The notes under the pieces were generated by a model, which had not been told where the DNA came from, ran no database searches, and saw only the letters and a list, made by a program, of their open reading frames with translations. A program made the position numbers and the translations under genes. From NCBI GenBank assembly GCA_902791165.1, contig CADAVB010000041.1, forward strand, positions 3,422 through 52,835: a DNA stretch of 49,414 bases, read 5' to 3'. This stretch comes from an uncultured Bacteroidia bacterium. GTDB lineage: Bacteria > Bacteroidota > Bacteroidia > Bacteroidales > F082. Below are positions 8,609 through 15,132 of the stretch, piece after piece; the stretch's first letter is position 1, and each line of letters begins with the position of its first letter.

Positions 8609-9607
8609 CTATTTTACGAATTTCACAATACAGTCGATGCAGATGGGTTTTGCACTAATATCGTCAATAAAGACATTTGCAGGGTGCATGTCTTCTAAGG
8701 CAATGCGGTCCGAAATGTAATTGACTCCTTGCCCCGAATGATTATCGCGGAAACCCTTTGAGAATGCCAGTTCGTCGATTTCTTCTTTGTAAGCAAGTCG
8801 AAGGCATTGGATATAGTTCTGTGTAAGAATGATTCGGAAAAGGCCATCGGAGTCGCGAGTGAAGCCTATTACGTGCATTGCTGTTTCAGGAAACAAGTAG
8901 TTGTGAAGGGCAATGGCTTCCAGTGCTTTTTGTGTGGTGGAATAAATAGACGCACGTTCTTTGGCTACGGAAGTGTCGCCTTCCCTGTAATAAACCTTGG
9001 CTTCGGCTCCTTGGGCTATCATCGGGCCGAGGGCACTTGTCAAGATTTCATCAGTTCCTTCGACCCACAGAAGTGCTGCTTTTGCCCACTGTTCAATGAG
9101 TTTCTCTTGCAATTCGTCTATTTCCCAATTGCTTGGGCTTCTTTTGCCGCTTTCAGCATCTCCACTTGTTTCAAGGCTTGTTCGCGCGTAGCTCGCGACG
9201 ACGGACGCCCCAATAAGAGCCGAACCTCCCTTGCAGAATCCTGCATGCTCTGGAATAGTGTATCGAGGAAAGTTTGTCGATCCATTTTGTATGTCATTTA
9301 TGTAATTGTCAATCAGTTGGAGTGTATGCTTCGAAAAAGCATTGTATTTTATTGATGTGTTGATTTGGTCTTGTTGAGTTGGCCAATAATCGTCTAAATT
9401 CAATCGCTCTTTAGTGTCCCAATCAGGCTCGGGCACAATGGCGACGTTGCAAATCTCAATAATCTCATCTTCAGTCAATCCAAGGCCAGACCTTTCCAAT
9501 TCTTCCCGCACATCAATCGTCCATCGGGAGTCGATAAGTTCCGACCAACCTCTGTCGTCCAAATATCGGAGACCGTTAGATATTGAAGATGGATTTGAGG
9601 AAGGCAT
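8609..9607 (-). CDS. Polyvalent-type (PolyVal) protein-kinase-like protein
   Basis: The start is placed at 9607 (MPSSNP). A minus-7 box (TAATTTTG) lies at 9625-9632, inside the longer frame that begins at 9730. The 332-residue protein has an N-terminal helical part with no clear motif. The C-terminal half resembles the Ser/Thr/Tyr kinase domain of polyvalent proteins from phages and mobile elements: GAEAKVYY as a glycine-loop-like start (~200-207), the Lys in SVAKERA (K216), a GFTRDSDGLFRIILTQ hinge region, and a catalytic-loop-like EDMHPANVFID (D306, N311). The activation segment is very short and the protein ends soon after CIDCIV. Kinase activity is therefore inferred, not certain. Such domains usually sit inside larger phage or conjugative-element proteins, so a free-standing copy beside the glycosyltransferase operon suggests an accessory gene. 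Confidence 0.6.
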   Translation of the reverse strand: MPSSNPSSISNGLRYLDDRGWSELIDSRWTIDVREELERSGLGLTEDEIIEICNVAIVPEPDWDTKERLNLDDYWPTQQDQINTSIKYNAFSKHTLQLIDNYINDIQNGSTNFPRYTIPEHAGFCKGGSALIGASVVASYARTSLETSGDAESGKRSPSNWEIDELQEKLIEQWAKAALLWVEGTDEILTSALGPMIAQGAEAKVYYREGDTSVAKERASIYSTTQKALEAIALHNYLFPETAMHVIGFTRDSDGLFRIILTQNYIQCLRLAYKEEIDELAFSKGFRDNHSGQGVNYISDRIALEDMHPANVFIDDISAKPICIDCIVKFVK

Positions 9608-9624
9608 GTTCAGTATATTTGTGG

Positions 9625-9632
9625 CAAAATTA
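9625..9632 (-). promoter_or_regulatory. Minus-7 box (TAATTTTG) for kinase-like gene
   Basis: TAnnTTTG match on the minus strand, 17 bases before the ATG at 9607. It also decides the start codon of that gene. Confidence 0.6.
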
Positions 9633-9723
9633 CAAAATCTTTGTTTATTGGGATTTGCTTCGCAAAGAAATCTTTTATAATCTGCCATCCGAATCTTGCT
9701 TAAATCGATGGTTTGTGTACATA

Positions 9724-9770
9724 GTTTCAACCAAATCTACACCAAAAAGCATAGATTTGGTTGGAAGTAA
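9724..9770. repeat. Hairpin repeat A1
   Basis: Inverted repeat with 15-nt arms (9725-9739 and 9752-9766) and a 12-nt loop; one T-G wobble is the only non-Watson-Crick pair. The core CCAAATCTA/TAGATTTGG resembles the stems of the hairpins beside the ATPase near 18 kb. A second copy (A2) begins 63 bases further on. Confidence 0.85.
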
Positions 9771-9786
9771 CGCAAAAATCGCGTTA

Positions 9787-9833
9787 GTTTCAACCAAATC
9801 TCATCAAAAAAGGGTGGATTTGGTTGGAAGTAA
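9787..9833. repeat. Hairpin repeat A2
   Basis: Second copy of the same inverted repeat: arms 9788-9800 and 9817-9829, with the same outer sequence AGTTTCAACC and GGTTGGAAGTAA as A1. It ends 15 bases before the minus-7 box of the hydrolase gene, so it covers where a minus-33 element would be and could act as an operator. Confidence 0.85.
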
Positions 9834-9844
9834 TGATTTTTTTG

Positions 9845-9852
9845 TAATTTTG
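9845..9852 (+). promoter_or_regulatory. Minus-7 box (TAATTTTG) for hydrolase gene
   Basis: TAnnTTTG match ending only 4 bases before the ATG at 9857. Transcription would start at or within the first codons, so the mRNA may be leaderless, or the box may be fortuitous. Confidence 0.45.
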
Positions 9853-9856
9853 TGCT

Positions 9857-10612
9857 ATGACATTCTACACCTACGGAAATAAAGAAAAACCAATCCTGCT
9901 ACTTATACCAGGGCTGGGCGTGTCGCACGAGATATTCCTGCCCTTGATAGAACTTCTGAAGGACAAATTCTACATTGTCGCGGTTGGCATTGATGGATTT
10001 CTGCTCGGTCAAGAGTCTCGGTTTACCTCTGTCGATGACCAGGCTGTTCAGGCGACTCAATACATTCGGGAAAACTTGGATGGGCATTTGGACGTTGCCT
10101 ACGGCCTGTCTTTGGGTGGAAAGATTCTTTCCCGAATCTTGGAACGGAACGAAATCGTGATTGACCACGCCATTATGGACGCGGCGCCCTTGCTGCCCCT
10201 TCCCAAGTGGAGCGTGGACCCGCTTCGATATTACCAAAGTTTGAACGTGTGGACTTGCTATCACTGGACGGGTTTCTGGAAATTCATGTTCCATTCGCAC
10301 TATTTCGACGTGCTGTTGGATGAATGTAAGAAAGTGTGGCCCTACGGGAAGGGGAAGGCAGTGCGAGACGGCTACAAGGACGTCTATACCAACAAGTTGG
10401 AATCCATCCACGGGGCTGACATCCATTATTGGTATGGCACCAAGGAGGCTTTCGTGGCCAAGCCGCAAGCCAAGCACCTGCTCAATCTATGCCCTGATGC
10501 CCACGTGGAGGTCTTCCCAAAGATGAATCACGGGCAACTGCTTGTGGATCATCCGGAAGAGGTGGCTGAAAGGATTCTGTTAATTCAACATTCAATATGT
10601 AATCAAGGATGA
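9857..10612 (+). CDS. Alpha/beta-hydrolase fold protein
   Basis: The 251-residue protein has the alpha/beta-hydrolase pattern. An LLLIPGLGVSHE oxyanion strand-turn lies near 14-25, the nucleophile elbow is GLSLGG with S85, a lid-like tryptophan/histidine-rich part spans ~130-170, and the C-terminal catalytic His is H225 in MNHGQLL. It has no signal peptide, so it is probably cytoplasmic. The substrate is unknown. The family holds esterases, lipases and peptidases, and nothing in the neighbourhood settles the question. The gene stands alone rightward, has a hairpin pair at its promoter, and its last 21 bases overlap the 3-prime end of the converging toxin gene. Confidence 0.8.
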   Translation: MTFYTYGNKEKPILLLIPGLGVSHEIFLPLIELLKDKFYIVAVGIDGFLLGQESRFTSVDDQAVQATQYIRENLDGHLDVAYGLSLGGKILSRILERNEIVIDHAIMDAAPLLPLPKWSVDPLRYYQSLNVWTCYHWTGFWKFMFHSHYFDVLLDECKKVWPYGKGKAVRDGYKDVYTNKLESIHGADIHYWYGTKEAFVAKPQAKHLLNLCPDAHVEVFPKMNHGQLLVDHPEEVAERILLIQHSICNQG

Positions 10613-10900
10613 AGGCAGAATCTTGTCCACAATCACAATATCACCTTCGATGTGAAAAATGGCGGTAAGTTTTCTTCTACAAATCGGCAATGTCTTTGCT
10701 TGACTATGATAGCGTTTTGGCAATTCCCATGGACATTTGGGTCTCATGGTTGCCAAATGACACAAGTCCGCTAATTCGTCCAACAAATTCTGCGTGTATC
10801 GTTCAGCATGTTCAGGCCGTGAAACGCTGATGATGAAATCGGAAATCGCGCCGATGTCCTGTCGGACGGTTTCGCTCAATATGACTTTCTTCTCGGTCAT
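10592..10900 (-). CDS. RelE/ParE-family toxin of a type II toxin-antitoxin pair
   Basis: The 102-residue protein has the compact RelE/ParE layout: an N-terminal strand (KKVILSETVRQDI), two helices with SRPEHAERYTQNLLDEL, and C-terminal strands with R/K and a final DKILPS strand (FHIEGDIVIVDKIL). Members either cleave mRNA on the ribosome or poison gyrase; which applies here cannot be read. Its ATG overlaps the stop of the upstream antitoxin gene by 4 bases, as is normal for such operons. The 3-prime end runs 21 bases into the converging hydrolase gene. Confidence 0.8.
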   Translation of the reverse strand: MTEKKVILSETVRQDIGAISDFIISVSRPEHAERYTQNLLDELADLCHLATMRPKCPWELPKRYHSQAKTLPICRRKLTAIFHIEGDIVIVDKILPSSLITY

Positions 10901-11088
10901 ATCTTGCTTCTGACAGCGGCCATCAGTTCTTGTCCAAATTGCTCCAAAGTGATGTACTTCTTAGGCTGGTCAATGGTGCGCATATCGCGTTCAATGGATT
11001 TCAACCAATAGGCACGCTGTTCAGGAGTTAGTTCATCCTGCCTTGTGGCGAGGCCAATTTCTTCTATGGTGTCAATAACTGTGTCCAT
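10897..11088 (-). CDS. Antitoxin of the RelE/ParE pair
   Basis: A 63-residue acidic, helical protein (IDTIEEIGLATRQDELTPEQ, then a C-terminal EQFGQELMAAVRSKI) directly upstream of and overlapping the toxin gene. Size, position and overlap support an antitoxin that binds the toxin and probably represses the shared promoter. The DNA-binding class is not clear to me. A GTG codon lies one position upstream (11091) of the ATG at 11088; the ATG is preferred. The minus-7 box at 11109-11116 lies 20 bases upstream. Confidence 0.72.
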   Translation of the reverse strand: MDTVIDTIEEIGLATRQDELTPEQRAYWLKSIERDMRTIDQPKKYITLEQFGQELMAAVRSKI

Positions 11089-11108
11089 CACAAGTTGATT
11101 TTACAGTG

Positions 11109-11116
11109 CAAAATTA
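11109..11116 (-). promoter_or_regulatory. Minus-7 box (TAATTTTG) for toxin-antitoxin operon
   Basis: TAnnTTTG match on the minus strand, 20 bases before the antitoxin ATG. Confidence 0.55.
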
Positions 11117-11269
11117 CATATTTTTTCAAATTTGGGATTCTTTTTTCCTATAATTTGAAAAACAAAAGGCGCGACAATTCTGCCACGCCTTCTTTCTGGG
11201 TTTTCTGTTTCGCATTGAAAATGTTGATATACGAGAGTTTCTGATTGCAAATCCGAAAGGACTTGATGG

Positions 11270-11917
11270 TTAAAAATAGAAATTGGCGAAAATACCACCC
11301 GAATTCAGATTTACTACAAACTGATTGACTTTATAACGACCGTCATTGATACTTGCGCTAATATTGTAATTTCTAATCCGATACGACACGTCACCAACGA
11401 CAATTCCTAGTGCAAAATTAGAACTTGCACGATACTGAAATGCTAACAAATTGGCATAAAAGGCATAATCAGTGTAGTTGTAATTGGTTGATTGGCTTGT
11501 TGATTGCTCGTAAGTGTTCTTCCCCCAGCCGAAACTCACTCCAACTTCTGGAGTATAATAAAAACCTTCAGCCAGTCTGACAAAGTATGATAAGTTTGGA
11601 TTGACATATAGACCTTTATATTTATCTTTCAACCAAACATTTCCTGATTTCTCTATCGGATTTGAATCGGAGTAACCTGAAAGACATAATTCTATGCGGA
11701 AATTATTAGCAACAAAAAAACCGAACCCGATCCCAAGACCTAAATTAGTCCCTAATGGTTTTTGAGAGGTCACTGATTGATACCCATCTGTAATTTCTGT
11801 CGAAGCATTTCCAAAAGAAACATTAGCGGTAGTGACAATGTACTTTTCTCCCTTATTCTGGGAAAATCCAATTGCTGACAAAGCAACGAAGGCTAAAAGT
11901 AAAGCAAACTTTTTCAT
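11270..11917 (-). CDS. Small outer-membrane beta-barrel protein
   Basis: The start is set at 11917 (MKKFALLLAF), where a signal peptide ending AIGFSQ begins; the longer frame upstream runs into an unrelated structured region. The mature part (~195 residues) alternates polar and hydrophobic strands with glycine and aromatic residues (LGIGFGFFV, LYVNPNLSYFVR, YYTPEVGVSFGWG) and ends in a terminal aromatic (FANFYF). This is the usual pattern of an 8-10-stranded outer-membrane barrel. No specific family or ligand is recognised. The gene is AT-richer than the neighbouring core genes and monocistronic as far as can be seen. Confidence 0.72.
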   Translation of the reverse strand: MKKFALLLAFVALSAIGFSQNKGEKYIVTTANVSFGNASTEITDGYQSVTSQKPLGTNLGLGIGFGFFVANNFRIELCLSGYSDSNPIEKSGNVWLKDKYKGLYVNPNLSYFVRLAEGFYYTPEVGVSFGWGKNTYEQSTSQSTNYNYTDYAFYANLLAFQYRASSNFALGIVVGDVSYRIRNYNISASINDGRYKVNQFVVNLNSGGIFANFYF

Positions 11918-12005
11918 TTTTTTAAACCCTAAATACGTTAATCGGGCGCAACCTTTAATTCTTTTGTCTGTCCTCCAGTCCCCAAAGGACGATTTGATGA
12001 AAGAA

Positions 12006-12199
12006 GCGTGGCTGCAATACCACATTCTTAGTAAGAGGTTGTGAGAATTACCTTGAAAAGAGAATGAGCAAAACAGTCCACGCTAAACGCGCGAACCATC
12101 ATGTCTCAAATCTTGCTTTTCTAAGAAGTTTCTCACATTTCTTACTACAAGACGAGCATAACGCTTCGTGTTCTATTATGTCGGCGGCATAAATCCGCC
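12006..12199. other. Structured intergenic element of unknown nature
   Basis: The 372 bases between the barrel gene and the VWA gene hold nested inverted repeats rather than a credible gene. GCGTGG (12006-12011) pairs with CCACGC (12078-12083). Two 30-nt arms (12031-12060 and 12116-12145) pair through stems of 6, 7 and 6 bp separated by small internal loops. A hairpin follows at ~12153-12170 and another (GGCGG/CCGCC) at ~12183-12199. An 11-bp arm at 12191-12201 pairs instead with 12239-12249 just before the promoter of the VWA gene. It may be a non-coding RNA, the end of a mobile element or a tracrRNA-like fold; none can be proven here. Confidence 0.4.
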
Positions 12200-12262
12200 T
12201 TAAGAACCGCTGCAAATGTACAAAGATTTTGGAAACGCAAGGCGGATTTGCGGTTTTTTTCC

Positions 12263-12270
12263 TACTTTTG
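12263..12270 (+). promoter_or_regulatory. Minus-7 box (TACTTTTG) for VWA membrane protein gene
   Basis: TAnnTTTG match 19 bases before the ATG at 12290. An 11-bp inverted repeat arm (12239-12249) lies just upstream. Confidence 0.6.
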
Positions 12271-12289
12271 CGCCTCTTAACCACTCAAA

Positions 12290-14362
12290 ATGCCCATCGG
12301 AATCCCAATATGGATGTTAGCCTTGTCGCTGCTAACTGGTGTAGCGGCGGCCACGGTGTTGTATTTCCGAAACAAGAAACAGCACTATGGCAAAGCCTTG
12401 ACAATCATTTTGTTTGCGCTGCGGGCATTGATGGTGGGCTTGGTGGTTTTGCTGCTTTTCAATCCTCTGATACGTCAGAAGTTTAGTTCGGTGGAGACCC
12501 CTACTATTATCCTCGCGCACGACAATTCTTCGTCCGTCGTCCTTTGCAAAGATTCGGCGTTCTACAAAAGCGACTATCAGACGCAGTTTGAAGCCTTCCG
12601 AAAGGATTTGAAAGCTGATTTCCAAGTCGATGAATATCTTTTCGGCGAGGATGTCCGCGATTTTGAGCAACTCGATTTTTCCGACCAACTGACGGACTTG
12701 TCGTCGCTCATAAAGACCTTGGACAGAAGGTATTACAAACGCAATGTGGGCGCGGTGCTGCTTTTCTCTGATGGTATCTATAACCGTGGCTTCGAGCCGG
12801 AGTTGGTGGCGGAGAACTTCCCGTTTCCCATCCATACCGTGGTTTTGGGCGACACGGTTTCTTATCCTGACCTCGCCATGCGCAACGTGCATTATAATAA
12901 GGTGGTATCGCTTGGTGCGACTTTCCCCGTCCGCGTGACGGTGGCGGCCCGCGACTTGGCAGGCCGCAAAGCCCAACTGACCCTCAAGGAAGGCGGTCGA
13001 GTCATCGAGAAGCGCGACATTGAGGTTCCGTCCAACCGCTTCTCCAAAGAAATCGACTTTATGCTCGATGCTACCAAGAAAGGCGTGATGGCCATCGACA
13101 TCGAGGTGAGCGGCATCGCCGAGGAGGAGCAACTGCTGAACAATGTGCGGCATATCTATGTCGAGGTGCTCGACCAAAAATACAAACTGCTGTGTGTGGC
13201 GGCTTCGCCGCATCCCGATTTGGGTGCCTTGCGCAGCGTACTCAACGACAACTACGAAGTGGATTTCTGCTTTGGAAAGGAGCAACTTCCTGATTTTGAA
13301 AAGTATGACCTCGTCGTTTTGCACCAAGTTCCGAATGGCAAGATGGACTTCAACGCCTTGAAAACCCAACTTGACAAGAACACGAAACTGCCCGTGCTGT
13401 TCGTCATCGGCAACGACACGGACAAGGACTATATTAATAAGGTGCAATCGGTGTTCGAGTTTCGCTCTGGCGCGACCAACACGCTTTTGGACGTGAAGGC
13501 GCATCTGAATCCCGCCTTCTCGACATTCACTTTCGATACCAAGTTCGACCAAATGATTGCAAAATACCCGCCGTTGGCTTTGCCGCATTTAGAAATCAAT
13601 GCTTTGAAGTCGCACGACGACCTGCTTCTGCAAGAGGTGATGGGCGTGAAGTCAGGACTGCCGTTGTTGGGTTTTGCCAACGACAAGCGCAAGATGGCTT
13701 TCCTGTTCGGCACCAACATCTGGCGTTGGCGACTGTTTGAATATTACCAATCGAAAAACCACGACGTTTTCGATGAAATGTTCTCCAAAACGCTGAAATA
13801 CTTGCTGTTGTCGGCCAACGACGGCTCGGCGATTTACGCCAAGGAGACCTATTACAGCAACGAGCCGGTCATTATCACTGCCGAACTTCGCAACCCGAAC
13901 AACGAACTCGTCACCGACCCTGACCTGACGATTCAGATCGAGAACAAATTGACGGGCGAGACCTACGACTACACCTTCTCGAAACGCGACCACGACTACG
14001 AACTGAACGCTGGCCTGCTGCCCGAAGGACTTTATACCTATAAGGTGCAGGGACAGATGGGCGAGCGCAAAATCAGCGTGAGCGGCACCTTCAGCGTAGC
14101 GGCTATCGGCATTGAGGAACAGCAACTTACCGCCGACATCGACCGAATGCGCACCATCGCCCGCCTGACCAACGGAAATTGTTATACCGCCCGCGAGTTG
14201 CAGCAACTTTTTGCCGGCTTGCACAATGATTCGCGCATCACGAGCGTTGAACACCACGAGAGCCGCTTCGAGGATTTGATTCATTCCAAGTGGATTTTCT
14301 TCGTCCTTATCGGCTTGGCTGCCGTGGAATGGCTGTTGCGAAAAATGTTCGGATCGTATTAA
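12290..14362 (+). CDS. VWA-like membrane protein (BatA/CARDB-type large integral protein)
   Basis: The 690-residue protein starts with two membrane helices (~6-25 and ~37-59) and ends with one (~668-686). The first ~220 residues of the large extracytoplasmic part form a von Willebrand A-like domain: MIDAS-like DxSxS is D78, S80, S82 (AHDNSSS), and a second strand carries LLFSDGIYNRG. An Ig-like segment (~195-300), a class-I glutamine-amidotransferase-like region (~300-400, lacking an obvious catalytic Cys) and further beta domains follow. Similar proteins in Bacteroidetes lie near aerotolerance (bat) or MoxR loci, but no moxR or bat gene is adjacent here. Function is therefore unknown; a surface scaffold or ligand-binding role is the best guess. 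Confidence 0.7.
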   Translation: MPIGIPIWMLALSLLTGVAAATVLYFRNKKQHYGKALTIILFALRALMVGLVVLLLFNPLIRQKFSSVETPTIILAHDNSSSVVLCKDSAFYKSDYQTQFEAFRKDLKADFQVDEYLFGEDVRDFEQLDFSDQLTDLSSLIKTLDRRYYKRNVGAVLLFSDGIYNRGFEPELVAENFPFPIHTVVLGDTVSYPDLAMRNVHYNKVVSLGATFPVRVTVAARDLAGRKAQLTLKEGGRVIEKRDIEVPSNRFSKEIDFMLDATKKGVMAIDIEVSGIAEEEQLLNNVRHIYVEVLDQKYKLLCVAASPHPDLGALRSVLNDNYEVDFCFGKEQLPDFEKYDLVVLHQVPNGKMDFNALKTQLDKNTKLPVLFVIGNDTDKDYINKVQSVFEFRSGATNTLLDVKAHLNPAFSTFTFDTKFDQMIAKYPPLALPHLEINALKSHDDLLLQEVMGVKSGLPLLGFANDKRKMAFLFGTNIWRWRLFEYYQSKNHDVFDEMFSKTLKYLLLSANDGSAIYAKETYYSNEPVIITAELRNPNNELVTDPDLTIQIENKLTGETYDYTFSKRDHDYELNAGLLPEGLYTYKVQGQMGERKISVSGTFSVAAIGIEEQQLTADIDRMRTIARLTNGNCYTARELQQLFAGLHNDSRITSVEHHESRFEDLIHSKWIFFVLIGLAAVEWLLRKMFGSY

Positions 14363-14515
14363 ACTACGGATTATACGGATGAAACGGATTGAAATACAGT
14401 ATTTAATATCATAAATTCAAAAAATATTCGTTAATGATTACAAACAAAGGCAGATATAGGTTTCAACATCAAACTTGTTTTGGACCAATCTGTATAATCT
14501 GCGAAATCCGTAGTT
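14362..14515. repeat. Long imperfect inverted repeat between VWA gene and slyD
   Basis: Two 29-nt arms (14362-14390 and 14487-14515) are inverted copies with 22 of 29 positions matching, including a perfect 11-bp end (AACTACGGATT). The left arm begins on the last base of the stop codon of the VWA gene. The spacer is AT-rich with no gene. This looks like a MITE-like or REP-like intergenic element. Confidence 0.65.
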
Positions 14516-14557
14516 AAGGAAATTTTTTTAATTATTTAAATATCAAATTGTTACAAA

Positions 14558-15082
14558 ATGAAAATTCAAGATCAAGCCGTCGTCACGATGACCTATGTCC
14601 TGCGTGAGAACGACGAAAACGGTCCCATCCTTCAGGAGACCACGAAAGAGAACCCCTTTGTCGCCATTTTCGGTATGCACCAACTGTTGCCCAAGTTCGA
14701 GGAGAACCTGATGGGCAAGGAACCGGGCGACAAGTACGTCTTCCACCTGACCCCCGAAGAGGGCTACGGCGAGCGCGACGAGAACTACATTATGGACCTC
14801 GACAAGAATATGTTTATGCAGAACAACGTTCTGATGGATATGGTGAAAGTCGGTGCGCAACTGATGATGCAGACCTCCGATGGTCGCCCGATTGCCGGCA
14901 TCGTCCGCGAAATCGGCGACAACCACGTGAAGATGGACTTCAACCACGATATGGCGGGCAAGCACCTCCATTTCTCTGGCGAAATCCTCGACGTGCGCGA
15001 ATCCACCGATGAGGACTTCGGCGCAGGCGGCTGTGCTGGTTGCGGCGGCAGTTGCGATGGCGGCTGCGAAGGGTGCAAATGA
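14558..15082 (+). CDS. slyD: FKBP-type peptidyl-prolyl isomerase, SlyD-like
   Basis: The 174-residue protein has the SlyD layout. A split FKBP domain begins with VVTMTYVLRENDENG and has FVAIFGMHQLLPKFEENLMG. An inserted insert-in-flap chaperone domain (about 70-120) is followed by the return strands (GIVREIGDNHVKMDFNHDMAG). The C-terminal tail is rich in Cys and Gly (GCAGCGGSCDGGCEGCK) and would bind Ni or Zn. By family knowledge it catalyses proline isomerisation in folding proteins and helps metal handling in the cytoplasm. The shared inverted-repeat hairpin B1 starts right at its stop codon and may end its transcript. Confidence 0.88.
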   Translation: MKIQDQAVVTMTYVLRENDENGPILQETTKENPFVAIFGMHQLLPKFEENLMGKEPGDKYVFHLTPEEGYGERDENYIMDLDKNMFMQNNVLMDMVKVGAQLMMQTSDGRPIAGIVREIGDNHVKMDFNHDMAGKHLHFSGEILDVRESTDEDFGAGGCAGCGGSCDGGCEGCK

Positions 15083-15132
15083 CAAAACTCTGGGAAAAAA
15101 TCATAATTTTTGTGATTTTTCCCCAGAGTTTT
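15081..15132. repeat. Hairpin repeat B1 (downstream of ATPase 1)
   Basis: A 52-bp unit fills the whole gap between slyD and the ATPase stop. Arms 15084-15103 and 15113-15132 match at 19 of 20 positions. A near-identical unit in the same orientation lies upstream of the ATPase at 16472-16523, so the gene is bracketed by direct copies of one hairpin. The inner part carries AAAAAATCAT, shared with the hairpins of the other two ATPase loci. Confidence 0.88.

Noticed and set aside
9724-9833. A1/A2 as terminal inverted repeats of an insertion sequence
   Set aside because: The copies are 63 bases apart, with no transposase between or beside them, and each copy is itself a full hairpin.
12036-12075. 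Possible CRISPR repeat (GTTGTGAG...AAAAC) with anti-repeat
   Set aside because: Only one copy, no spacers, no cas genes in the window. Kept as a structured element, not a CRISPR array.
12099-12284. 61-codon minus-strand frame with CSSC-type cysteines
   Set aside because: It overlaps the structured inverted repeats and the VWA promoter; no start signal or family was seen.
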